A stretch of 64,000 bases of DNA from Henricia sp. BOLD:AAB3569 (GCA_037783545.1 JBBELK010000060.1:310001-374000), one strand, 5' to 3'; shown: positions 49,017-59,805, counted from the stretch's first letter. The notes: a model not told the origin generated them from the letters alone. Numbers and translations: made by a program.

Positions 49017-52000
49017 ACTAGAGCTACGTCTGTTCTATGAACAGATCGTAGGGCTTTTTCGAATTTTAAAAACTTTTTTTAAGCATGCTTAGCTTGCAAA
49101 ATTAGATGTTATTTAATTTAAAAAATGTTTACCTTTAATGTGTTACCTTTAAAGGATTGACGACGTAATCAATGTTTTAACAACACAGACATGTTTGGTG
49201 GTCGACGCACTCTATAATCACCACTACTGGGCTAATTTGCGCAAACACTGCTTTTAAAGAGCATTTTATGACTTTTAATTTCGCCGCTAGAGGGCGCCCT
49301 TTTATGGAATGACGTAGAAACTTACATTTTTGGAAACCCTATTTACCTTAGACACTAACGCCCGCATCTCGGCAGCTTTCCCCACTTTCACAAAATAGGT
49401 TCATTTAAATGCACTTCCGGTTTCTACCGGAAGTGAGCAAGTTCACAGGTTATGGCGATATTTTTTGGATACCCCACCCTAGTCGAACTCAAACACCTTT
49501 GACCCCATCCAAATACCTCTTACCAGTTTCAAATGGCGAGGCAAAGTCTGTTTGACCAATAGGGAATGAGGTCAAATGTGAAGGCATGTGGGAATCTGAA
49601 AGACCTTTATTAATTATCGTATATGCCTAAAGAATCAAGATCGTAGGTCAAAGGTTGATTTTTTATGAAATTTTGCATATGGAAACATTAAATTTCATCC
49701 CCTTTAAACTTAACCTGATGACGTCATTATGACGCCATTGTTGGGTGCACACTTCTTCTACTATGTCTTTGATGTTACCAGGTTTGTTTAAGAACAACCT
49801 CAAGTTTGGGAACAACCTCAAAAAGTGCCGACAACGCCCATGCGTTATGTCAATGGGGGAAAAATCAGAAGAAGAAATAAACGGAAAAGCCAAAAGTTAA
49901 CGACCTTTGCTAGTGATCGTATATGGGAAGGAATCAAGGTTGTAGCTCGCATTTGTTAATATTTTATATTTATAATATTTGTATCACCTTTAATCTGACA
50001 CGTGATGACGTCATTATGGGATCATCAGTTAAATACCTTTGTTAATGACAGTATATGGCGCAGGAATCACGATCATAGGTGAATCAGCTGATTTGTTACG
50101 AATGTTTGAATATGGAAAACATTAAATTGTATGTTCATTTAATCTTATAACTGATGATGAACAGTTTTTGAGTTGTGTCAGTTTGCCTGGGTGGGGAAGT
50201 ACTGCTATACAGATCTACCACTTCAAGGTGTTTGATGAACTGTGAGATACCAAGTCATGGTGCAGGTAAAAACTTTTGATTACTTAATTAGCTCCTTGAG
50301 GAGTATCATAACATGTAGGTTCAGGATTTATACTAAGAGAGTCTTGAGCTAAATTTCATATAAAACAAAATAACATGTATATTATGTAAATAGTACAGAA
50401 GCCTTCATCGATTGAGAAAAAATTTGTTTAGATTTGAAAATATGGCAATTTTCAGTTTTTGCACTTTTAAAAACATCAATTAAGTTACTGTAAAATTAGT
50501 ACTATTTGTAATAATGTCACATGGCGTTATAAATTAAATATTTAAAAAGTTTATCCTGAAAACTCAGTTTAGAGGCAATTTTGATTTCCCTTTGCGAATT
50601 ATAAACTGTTCATTTTTAGTTTGTTTTGTTCACATTTGGGATGGAAATTGCGATGTTTACTCGAAATACTAATATACATATATTAGTCATCAAAGGCAGA
50701 AATCAGAGCACATAATTTGTTAAGATTAAAAAGAGTTTGGCCAAGGAGGACAATTTCGTAATCAGATAAGTACATGTACTATATGTTTACACGTATTGCG
50801 CATTCTCTCTTTAGCTATACGTGTATCACTATGAGGGCGCTATATCACTTTCACGGTAGCAAAATGCGAGTGCATGGCCTGGCATGGTTTTACGCAAATT
50901 GTGACTTGGCTGAACTTTGGCTCTCAATTGACCCAGGAAGGAAGGGTCGGATGAAAATGACTACACAAAGCAAATTGTAGCGCAGGATCCGATCTATAAT
51001 GTCTGCTAATTATGAAGACCCTGGGTCATGTGGTTTTATAGAGGGAAACATTTTACGAAATGCATTTTTTGCTAATTTTTATGAAGAAAATCCACTTTTT
51101 TGCCATTTTTAAATAATTATAATTACGTAATCATTGACGTCATAGTGATGTTGTACATGGTGGTGGAAGTTTGTGATGAGGCCCATGCCTGTACCTAGTT
51201 TTATGAAAATCAAGCGTACTTTAATAGCTAAAATTGCTTCATAAGTACACAAAAACACAACAAATGTGAATTTTGAAATGGCTGAACTTTGACCTTCGAT
51301 TGACCCAGGAAGGAAGGGTCAGATGAAAATGCCTACACGAAGAACATTGTAGCCCATGATCTGATATATATGTATGCAAAATATGAAGATCCTGGGTCAT
51401 GTGGGTTCATACAGGGAAGCGTTTTACGAAATGCATATTTTGGTACTTTTCATGATAAAAATCCACTTTTGTGCCATTTTAAAATTATTATAATTACGTA
51501 ATCCTTGACGTCATGGTGACGTTTTACATGGTGGTGGACGTTTGTGATGGGGCCCATGCCTGTACCTAGTTTTATGAAAATCAAGCATGGTTGAATAGCT
51601 AATATTGCTTCATAAGTACAAACAAATACAAAAAATGTGATTTTTGAATTGGCTGAACTTTGACCTTCGATTGACCCAGGAAGGAAGGGTCAGATGAAAA
51701 TGCCTACACTAAGAAAATTGAAGCTCATGATCTGATCTAAATGTTTGCCAAATATGAAAACCCAGGGTCATGTGGTTTGGGCAAGGGAACCATTTTAAAA
51801 AGTGCATATTTCGGCAATTTTCCGCTTTTTAGGCATTTTTAAAGTGTTATAATGACGTAACGGATGACGTCACAATGAAGCCATTCTTGGGTGCACACCT
51901 CTTATACTATGTCTTTGATGTGACCAAGTTTGGTTAAGATCAATGTTTGGGAACAACCTGAAAAAGCGCCGACAACGCCTATGCGCTTTGTCTATGGGAA

Positions 52001-52058
52001 AAAAATCAGAAGAAGAAGAAATAAACGGAAAAAAAAAAAAAATCAAAACGAAAACAAA

Positions 52059-52085
52059 GGCTTTTTCGTCCTAAACGAAAAAGCC
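52059..52085 (+). repeat. Type-2 3' hairpin, first
   Basis: GGCTTTTTCGTCCTAAACGA then AAAAGCC, preceded by ACGAAAACAAA and followed by an A-run. Confidence 0.8.
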
Positions 52086-52114
52086 AAAAAAAAAAAAATC
52101 AGAACGAAAACAAA

Positions 52115-52141
52115 GGCTTTTTCGTTCTAAACGAAAAAGCC
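52115..52141 (+). repeat. Type-2 3' hairpin, second
   Basis: As the first with one base change (TTCTAA loop side), 56 bases downstream. Confidence 0.8.
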
Positions 52142-52193
52142 AAAAAAAAAAAAAAAAAAAAAAAAAAAGACAAAGAAATCGTACGAGAGTAAT

Positions 52194-52222
52194 AGGTGAT
52201 CGGGCTGTTGGCCCGATCACCT
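52194..52222 (+). repeat. Type-1 3' hairpin, inner
   Basis: AGGTGATCGGGC, TGTTG, GCCCGATCACCT; preceded by AAGAAATCGTACGAGAGTAA. Confidence 0.85.
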
Positions 52223-52247
52223 AATAAAGAAATCGTACGAGAGTAAT

Positions 52248-52276
52248 AGGTGATCGGGCTGTTGGCCCGATCACCT
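52248..52276 (+). repeat. Type-1 3' hairpin, outer
   Basis: Identical to the inner one including the upstream AAGAAATCGTACGAGAGTAA, exactly 54 bases further on. The family A MITE resumes within a few bases. Confidence 0.85.
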
Positions 52277-52279
52277 AAT

Positions 52280-52545
52280 AATTGACAAAAGAGAGACTAT
52301 TTATACAGGTATGAAACAAAGTTGAAGTATGAAAATTCGAACATAAATGTTTGTGTCGAGAGTCCGGAGAATCGGAAAAGGCCTTGGCAAAACAGAAGGC
52401 ATAACGTTTGCACAGCCTTGGTATACTCCGCTCAAGACGCCCAATTGTTTTAATTACCAAACAGTATAACCCCAAAGCCATAAGGCCTTGCCAAAAGGCT
52501 ATAGCGATTATAAAGAAAAACATAAGAATTGCAGTTCGAAAAAGG
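52280..52545 (+). mobile_element. Family A MITE, right part after the nested array, 3' end degraded
   Basis: ATTGACAAAAGAGAGACTAT and TACAGGTATGAAACAAAGTT match the reverse complement of 55690-55765. Similarity continues to GTCCGGAGAA and is then lost. No terminal TTAA end is visible before the SINE. Confidence 0.65.
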
Positions 52546-52553
52546 CCAAGTGG

Positions 52554-52906
52554 GGTACCGTGGCCGAGTGGTTAGGGCTATTGACTCGCAATCATGGGTG
52601 AAAACATGGGGTTGCGGGTTCGAATCCGGCTGCGGTACCTGTGCCCTTGGGCAAGGCACCAACCACACTTGCTCCATCCTTCGGAAGGGATGTAAAGCCG
52701 TTGGTCCTTCCTCCATGGTTAGGTAATGGTAACGCACTCTAAAGATCCCAGAGCATTCTAATTTCGTGAAGAGCAAGGGGATTCCCCGGTGTCTCTGGCC
52801 ATTTCTAATTCTAATTCTTCATGGGTTTCCTCACGCTTATGAGCACTATTGAGGAATCCTTGGTATGAATACCAGAAAGATATAATAATAATAATAATAA
52901 TAATAA
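52554..52906 (+). mobile_element. tRNA-derived SINE with ATA microsatellite tail
   Basis: The head 52554-52639 has a fully paired acceptor stem (GGTACCG/CGGTACC), A-box GTGGCCGAGTGGTTAGGG and B-box GGTTCGAATCC. It resembles a class II (Ser/Leu-like) tRNA. It is followed by a body with TGCCCTTGGGCAAGGCAC and TCTCTGGCC and an (ATA)n tail at about 52881-52906. A headless copy is at 24015-24230. Transcription would be by RNA polymerase III. Confidence 0.8.
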
Positions 52907-52999
52907 GTGAATGAGGCACTCGGCGTGTGTAGACTTTACTCAAGTCACTAAATCGCCCAAATTCACGAGGCCTTGTCAAAAGGCTATCATATATCATAA

Positions 53000-53237
53000 G
53001 TGTTTTCAAAAAGAAAAACTTGATATTTTCTCATAAAATCATGTTAAAATTTACACTTTCTGGGGCATTATCATGTCATATTAGGGGGGAATTATTGGCG
53101 AGGGTGTGCAGTATTTATAAATTATTATACATGTACCTCAAATGGCCATTCACAATGGTGCACAAATCAAATAATCGGCAAGTTGCGTCAAATGAATCGG
53201 AAAAGACCGGCTGCTTGGAAATCTTGTACATTTTTCA
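53000..53237. other. No gene seen
   Basis: AT-rich stretch between repeats. Confidence 0.3.
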
Positions 53238-53560
53238 AGGGTGGTCGAGTTGTCCTGGGGCTTGGTTCGTTGGGACCGAGTTGACTTGGGACCATGGACC
53301 GAGTTGACTTGGGACCACAGATATCTGTGCTTGGGACCGAGTTGTTCTGGGACCGAGTTGAGTCGGGACCACAGGGGGCTTTTCCAAATCTCGGCTTCGT
53401 CTCCGTCTCCATCTCCGTCTCCATAGGGTTTACATAGAGCCGGAGCCTGAGAATGAGCCCAAGTCGAGTTTTGGAAAAAGGCCCTGATATCGGTGGTCCG
53501 GTCGCTCGGGACCGAATTGAGTCGGGTGCCAGGCAATCGAAAGCAGGTGCGTGCACTGCG
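53238..53560. repeat. Diverged GGGACCGAGTTGACTTG array with inverted segment
   Basis: Units like GGGACCGAGTTGACTTGGGA recur at 53270-53370. GGGGGCTTTTCCAAA at about 53382 is inverted as TTTGGAAAAAGGCCC at about 53471. A short (CTCCGT)n run lies at 53400-53425. It is related to the inner arms of the family D element. Confidence 0.65.
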
Positions 53561-54099
53561 TGTCGTGTTTTGATCGGCAAAAGGTGGGTAAATTTGTATT
53601 CTTAGCCAGAGGAGTAATTATAGAATACAGGACCACGAACAGTTTTACACTATAACAAAATTTGAGATTTCATCTATTGCTACATGTCCTTTCTCGTGAA
53701 AATGCACGTGTCTGATGATAAGTACCGGTACGTAGGCCTACACAATCATGTACAGTCCAAATGAAACATTGCAAAACACCATGGAGGTCCTTAGTCTGGT
53801 TCCCGGACCAAACAATTCCGACAGATTTTTAATAAGGTCCGGCAACCGCCAGTAGGCCTGCTGCAACGCGATTAGGAATCTCCAAATTCACAAATTTGTT
53901 ACGCCGTAACTAGGAATCTCAATTTAGTTGTGGTATTTGTAAATTTGTTGACGTGTTCACGGGCGTGATTGTTCATGCTTTGAAGACATTTATTTCAGTT
54001 TATCTTCCACATTGGTGATTTTTACATACGAATCCCTAAATAATAGAATCCCGACAACATTCTAGGAAGGCCTATTTGAAGGTCCAGTAAACCCGACCA
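53561..54099. other. No gene seen
   Basis: No recognisable feature beyond short ORFs. Confidence 0.3.
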
Positions 54100-54900
54100 G
54101 GATTTACTCGTATTTTTGTCTGATGCTGGGGTCACACAGTGCCGATTATGGCTCCTGTTTGAGATCAGACAGCGCTACGACACGAAAAGTGTCCTATCAT
54201 TGTCCTATCTATTGTCTGAACGTAGTCGTATACATACGTTCGTATTAAACAGAGTCCTACGGATCGGGAATGGTCCGGAGAGGTCGGCTAAGCACTCCCA
54301 ACAGTGGTGTGTCCCGTAACATTCTGGAAACTCTGCCAATTTTGTCTAGTCGGATTACAATCGTGACTATGTCGTGACCAGGTGACCGATTCTGCTGTAT
54401 CGGATCAAAATCGTAACAATGTCCTGCTAGGCCTACACGGTGTTTGGACGGTGTCCTAACCTGTGGATCGGGACGCTGTCGTGATGAACGGTCATGTCTC
54501 AAGAAATTTTTCATTGCCGTTTCTTGCCGATTAAGTCCAGATTGCGTCCAGAGCGTTGGTTCACTGTCGGGTCACTGTCTGATCTCTGTCGGATCGCATT
54601 CGGGAGAATCGGGACGCTGTCAGGACAGATTTGGTCGTTTTTTACCCTGCGAAAGATACAAATCAGATTGAGAACTGGAGAATCGGGATGAATTCGGCTG
54701 GGAACAGCTGAATCGGGACGTTTCCTGAACAATATCTGATTGTATCGTGATTAAATAAATGTTTTTACAAATTTTAATAAAAAGTTTGAATTTCCCGTCA
54801 CGAATCACAGGATCTTGATCAGACTTTTGACTTAATCGGGAATGGTCCTATCAAGGACGGCAGAAAAAATCCTGAATGTGTGACTGCCGCATGACCGCCA
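54100..54900. repeat. Region of short GATCGGGACGCTGTC / TCGGATC repeats
   Basis: GATCGGGA, AATCGGGACG(C)TGTC and GTCGGATC-type words recur in both orientations. GGGGTCACACAGTGCC at 54128 and GTGTGACTGCCG at about 54878 are loosely inverted. It may be a decayed inverted-repeat element. Confidence 0.4.
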
Positions 54901-55202
54901 TGATACCGCCATGATTTATTAGACTTGTTGCCAGTCTACTCAAAGTTACACCACAGTTCGTCCCGTCTTCATTGCATCTGATGAAATACAAATGTAGTTG
55001 TTGCTACATGTATGAAAGCCTATGCTTATGAATTATTTTGTTAATAACACGGCTGTTCTACAGTTTTATTCACAAGAATACAAAGTACATGTAGGCTATA
55101 TTTATCACACAAAAAATTACACACGGGTATCATTTTTAAAACACGAGTCAAACTTAATTTTAAAAAATAACAAGACTTGAGTGCATTGTGAGTAAAACTT
55201 AA
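54901..55202. other. No gene seen
   Basis: AT-rich intergenic DNA. Confidence 0.3.
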
Positions 55203-56018
55203 AGGTACACACCGGCCTACTGTTTACATGATTTAGTGATGTAGCAGCATTGACAATACTTTTTTGATGGTCGTTGTGAAAAAAGATCATCAAAATATCC
55301 CGTAATTTACTAAAGAATTGCAAAATTAACAAAAACGGTCAAAAGACGGGTTATACGCTTTACCAGTCGTTGCAACTACGCGCAAGCTTCACGACTTTGT
55401 CACAAACGATTCGCTCTTCTCCTACTCTACTCAGGATATCTCCAATTTTCTGCTCACGATTTCACTGGACAGCCCGGACGACCTTATAGGAATTTCCATT
55501 TTCTTTTGAGGAGTCACTCGGCATCATGTTTTTTCTTCACAAACGTACACCGGAGCAACACACCCGGCCGTGTGTGCACTCATGCAATTTGCCGTGCTGC
55601 GCGGGGCAAATATCCTACACTCCACGGTAGCCTGCCGTAGCACGCGCTCGCTCCTGTTCTCCGGACTCTCGAAACAAACATTTATGTTCGAACTTTCATA
55701 CCTACATGTATGTTCAACTTTGTTTCATACCTGTATAAATAGTCTCTCTTTTGTCAATCACTTTATAACTATTGGGGGGAAATCAGAGTTGAATTTGGTG
55801 CAGTTCTGCAGTAAGAAACTTTCATGCGGCTGGACTTTTCGGAACCAGAATCTGGTTCCGAAAAGTCACTTGACCTTGAATTTTTGAAAAATGCTCAAAC
55901 GGCCAAATTTGACGGCGTCTTTTCAGGATGTATATCTAATTTACTCTGGAAAGCGCTTCAGAATAATGTATGGGTCTATTTCGAGCCAAAAATAGCCCAA
56001 CAAAGCCAGTGTGTTCCT
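55203..56018 (-). mobile_element. TTAA-flanked MITE, family A copy, full length (816 bp)
   Basis: TTAA at 55199-55202 and 56019-56022. Ends AGGTACACACCGGCC and GCCAGTGTGTTCCT. Reversed relative to 11238-12051 and almost the same length. It contains the GGAACCAGAATCTGGTTCC palindrome at about 55842. Confidence 0.8.
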
Positions 56019-56984
56019 TTAAGTAATTGGTTGCAATGGAACTGAAAACTTGCGAGTGTACCCGCCAGCTGACCGGAGCTAGTCTAGGGTCAAGCAACAC
56101 GGAACACAAGCGTCCATGACATATAAATTGGGTACCGGAATTAAGAATCGAGCGATATATCTAGAGGGCGTTATTACATAGTTTAGGTGGATTCCTAATC
56201 AAGTTGCAACAGGTCTATGATACATGTTTGTCCGCCATATTGAAACAGGAGGAATTCCTCCTTTTTCCGAAGGTTCCCGAAGTTACTCGAATCCACGTCC
56301 GGACGTTATCGTTAATCGTCGGGTACGATTCGTCAGTGTTTCGCCGCGTGTTTATTTACGATGGTGCAGACATTTTTTTCTTTTTGATACTATATATGCT
56401 TAATGGGCATATGTAATATTTTAAGGTTAATATTCAAATTTGTATTGGCCAAATATGGAATAAAGATTTTCAAATTGTTATACACTCGTGCCGTGTTTTG
56501 AAAATTAACGGTTATGCGCTCCTAAAAATAAATGCATGACGTAATGCTTAGTGCTATTTTAAAACACGACAGTAGCCGGTCCTCATATTCAGTCGTTGTA
56601 CGGTATGTGAAATACATGTACATGTATGTATGTGGAGCGGGAACCGGTCTAGGAGGTCCTTAGAATCTCCATAATTCTGCGCAGTGGTTGCTTTTTTCCC
56701 GATGATTCTTTTAAACCGCAAAAAAATCGTCCAACGTAATTTTTCTTTACATTTCTCCTGCAAACTGCAACGATGTTGGAATTCAACAGCCATTTTAATG
56801 GTGAACCAATTATTGCAAAGAGATAGCCCGCCCTCTTGTGGTCATCTCATTGTACTGCAGTGACGTCATACAATGAATTCTGTGCAATGATCGGTTTTTC
56901 CCACGGACTCTTCTAAACAGTAAAAACTCGTCCAACGTTATCTTTCTTTAGATTTTCCAGCAAACTTGACATCTTGAAAATTAT
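56019..56984. other. No gene recognised
   Basis: ORFs at 56204-56416 and 56554-56793 have no known family. Confidence 0.3.
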
Positions 56985-57255
56985 CACTGATTAGAGGGCC
57001 TCTTATTTGGGATTTTTATCAATGAAATCTATGCTATAAAACCAATATACTCGGGTACATGTACATTCATAAAAATCCTATTTGGAGCTTGTTTTGGGTG
57101 TTAAAACAAAGGTTTTTAGTTTTTATGTTAATGCAAATAGGCATTCATGACCAAGATCGTGATGTCACAAGAGGCAAACACAGGAAAATCACATTCAACT
57201 GTGCACAAAAGATTCCACCTTTTTTCTCAAGCGTCCTGGAACTTTTGTAATCTTT
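56985..57255 (-). mobile_element. Family B MITE fragment (reversed)
   Basis: GAGGGCCTCTTATTTGGGAT and the following sequence match the right half of the copy at 62004-62578 in reverse orientation (CATTCATGACCAAGATCGTG, TTGTGCACAAAAG-type words). Confidence 0.7.
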
Positions 57256-58311
57256 TGTAAGTCCTGGAACTTTTGTAATTTTGGGGAAAATGACTGCAAA
57301 TCCTTTTTTGACTGTTTTCTCAAAAGTTAGACGAAGTACGGAGCTGGTTTTTGCTCAGGTTGGATTTAATCATGCATATTTTCAATCACACAGGAGGATA
57401 AAACTACTGTATTTGTAACAGTTTACCAATCACTATCTTCAAGGAATCTAAAAAGAGTGCCACCTTTAAAAATGTACATTGTACCTTTATAATCGTCCCG
57501 ATCATCATGTTGAAGAAAAACATTTCTATAAATTGTCCACGAGTGTCCCGCCTATAATGATTAGCTGAACACTGGTCTGTTTTCAAGTCCATAGCCAATA
57601 GATGTCCATGTTATGTAGCTCTGTGAACTGTGATAGGGAGCGCTGATTGAATCAAGTGATCTGCTAGTGCATTGTGCTGACTAGCGGCGGATAATCTGAC
57701 TTGCGATGAAAATAAAGGATGTGCTAAAGTAAAGGACTGTAAGAATCTATTCTTTGAAGCATTATTCAACTATCTACAGCAGGTTAGCGAGCAAAGTGGG
57801 TTAAAAGCTTCTGCACTTGCTTGCACTTGTGTACTGTGTAGGACCATTGTGTTGTTACAACAGAACATCGTTTGCAATGGACGGTGTTCTAACCGCAAAA
57901 AAGCTCAAGAAAAAATACAAGAAGCATTATCGCCAGCGATGTCTTCATGTTCACTATGTTGACTGCCATCTTGTTTATAAATATAATGCATGGTCAGTAG
58001 ATCGATTTTATACACACAACTGTACTTCAATCTCGCGAATGTGACAATGAATCAACACGAAGTGGAGTTGTGTTCTTTCGTAATAAATCGCAAACCGTCG
58101 CCAGTACTTCCTATTAAACTGAATTTGTTTATCGTCGTAATCACGAGTCCAAACAATCATTTTTTTATCAGTTTTGATTGCCGACGACTGAAGCTGACCA
58201 TTGAATCAATAACATGTCAGAAATGTACGTTTCTTGATGTCCGTAAACCAAGCATGACTTGAGTGGGAAAATGGTCGCTAGTGACCCGTGTAATTTTTTT
58301 TCCGGGTTAAA
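57256..58311. other. No gene recognised; contains dispersed repeat at 57290-57430
   Basis: 57290-57430 is an inverted copy of 13490-13625. The ORF at 57817-58044 with a Lys-rich segment and the ORF at 57990-58262 match nothing I know. Confidence 0.35.
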
Positions 58312-58435
58312 ATTGTACGTGTAAAACGACAAATTTAACCCCGGGTTATTTGCAGTTACCCGGGTAGAAAGTTACCCGGGTAGAAAGTTACCCGGGTAGA
58401 AAGTTACCCGGGTAGAAAGTAAGCCTGTGCCAAAT
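58312..58435. repeat. 16-bp tandem repeat AGTTACCCGGGTAGAA
   Basis: Four to five consecutive copies at about 58356-58432, next to CCGGGTTAAAATTG and ATTTAACCCCGGG, which are inverted. The same unit recurs at 58921-58962. Confidence 0.8.
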
Positions 58436-58679
58436 ATTTGAATATTCAAATATTCGATCGAAAATTTAATATTTGTTTTGGAATTTGAATATTCGAACAA
58501 AAATGGGAGATGAGAAGTTTTATAATAATTTGGGTTTGAAGAAAACTATATTCACAGTAACCCTAATGGTTGGGTATCCGGATACTCTCAAAATCAAAGC
58601 ACACATCACCCAGTGTACCGGGTAAGTACATGTATCAGTGTTTTCATTTTGTCATCTACAAATGTAGGAAGGAGAGAAA

Positions 58680-58881
58680 TACTGTAAAAGCTGAAATATT
58701 CGCGGTGGTTTTATTTTCGCGCATTTCGCGCACCAGACAGAGCCCGCGAAAATAACAACAATTGTAGCAATCCCTAAAACAAAACATAATTTCCATCCGC
58801 GAAAATAACAACTCGCGAAAATGTCAGTGATGTTGAAATGCGCGAAAATATCTGTACGCGAAAATATTGGCTTTTACAGTA
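58680..58881. mobile_element. MITE with TACTGTAAAAGC termini
   Basis: TACTGTAAAAGCTGAAATAT at the left is answered by AATATTGGCTTTTACAGTA at the right. TA flanks could be the target site. Inside, TTTTCGCG/CGCGAAAA words recur. Confidence 0.75.
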
Positions 58882-58920
58882 CGCAATTGTGGTAATGGGG
58901 CCTTTTCTTTTGGGAACAAA

Positions 58921-58962
58921 TGCCGGGTAGAAAGTTACCCGGGTAGAAAGTTACCCGGGTCG
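58921..58962. repeat. Second cluster of AGTTACCCGGGTAGAA units
   Basis: About two and a half copies on the other side of the MITE at 58680-58881. The array may have been split by insertions. Confidence 0.75.
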
Positions 58963-59805
58963 GAAGTAGGTAGTGTGAAAATGTATTTTCAAGGAAATTG
59001 TTAAATGTTTTTCACTCTTATTAAAATGTAAAATACAATGGGGCCTTTTTCTAATTCGTTGGATTGCTGATCTGCCGCCGAAACAAAAATTAAAGTTTGG
59101 AAAAAAATTACCTGTAACATAGTACACTCAATGGATAAATAATTTATTAGTCATTTCAGATTTTCCAATCTCTGAAAGAAAAGGATCTTGTTGGTAGACA
59201 CACAGATGATCATTAGTCCCAGTTCACCTCACAAAATGTATGCATATATCCAATTCCATTCTATGACTCATTTTACAACTCATTTTTCAACTGTGCCTTT
59301 TTATTACTTGCATGCATCCATAATCTTTGGCCCGTCTCATGCACACAGATTTAAGCAAGAGCTTTGAAATAATGCCCCAAGAGAAATAAAATATCAGTAT
59401 CGCTGTTTAAAAATCTCAACATGCCATACCTAATCCACTGTGGCTATACATGTACCATAGATTTATAATACATAATGTACACTAGCCATTTACTCAAAAT
59501 GAAATGGAGAGCAATTAATAATTACTCAGACTGTGAGAGAAGGCCGACTGACTACCACTTTCAGTAAGCTCTTTCAAACGCATTAAGGGTGAGGCATTAG
59601 TGCCAAGATTTCCCAGACGCAGCGTGATACATGCATATGTACTTAATGCGACAAGACAGAATTCTTAATGGGTTTGTAATCTCGGTTCTTGCTTGCATAG
59701 CCTACAGTCTTGGAAACGCAAGAAAAACAATCATGAAAAAGGGCATTTAAAGGAGCATGATCAGATCACTTTTTGACACCCCCACTTGATATAAGAATAC
59801 AGATT
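58963..59805. other. No gene seen; one family E end at 59747-59790
   Basis: TTTAAAGGAGCATGATCAGA resembles the left end of the MITE at 20885. No matching right end is seen. Confidence 0.35.

Larger units (their letters stand above)
49017..52164 (+). mobile_element. Type-2 element(s) nested in type 1
   Basis: Starts ACTAGAG plus hairpin CTACG-TCTGTTC/GAACAGA-T-CGTAG (49024-49051) and GGCTTTTTCG (49052-49061). Tail module ACAACGCC.ATGCG.T.TGTC followed by GAAGAAATAAACGG occurs at 49825-49890 and at 51970-52030. Two 3' hairpins (52059-52085, 52115-52141) imply two nested copies, but only one 5' start is found. The tail at about 49890 (AAAAGCC) may mark the place where a copy was partly deleted. 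Confidence 0.6.
44718..52279 (+). mobile_element. Nested array of hairpin-bounded elements (possible Helitron2-like), 7.56 kb
   Basis: Starts with the signature ACTAGAG plus hairpin lie at 44718, 46828 (type 1) and 49017 (type 2). Matching 3' hairpins lie at 52059-52085 and 52115-52141 (type 2) and at 52194-52222 and 52248-52276 (type 1). Each later element sits in the A/G-rich tract just before the 3' hairpin of the older one. A short block close to each 5' end (AGGTGATCGGGC for type 1, GGCTTTTTCG for type 2) recurs as one arm of that type's 3' hairpin. The interior is non-coding and made of degenerate modules. The termini resemble asymmetric terminal repeats plus the 3' hairpin of Helitron2/Helentron elements. 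No Rep/helicase is present, so the class is inference. Confidence 0.65.

Noticed and set aside
52059..52141. Bacterial-type rho-independent terminators
   Set aside because: The hairpins followed by A/T runs look similar, but the setting is eukaryotic and they match element termini in position and sequence.
52554..52639. Functional tRNA-Ser/Leu gene
   Set aside because: The acceptor stem pairs but the anticodon stem has only about three good pairs, and the sequence continues into a SINE body and microsatellite tail.
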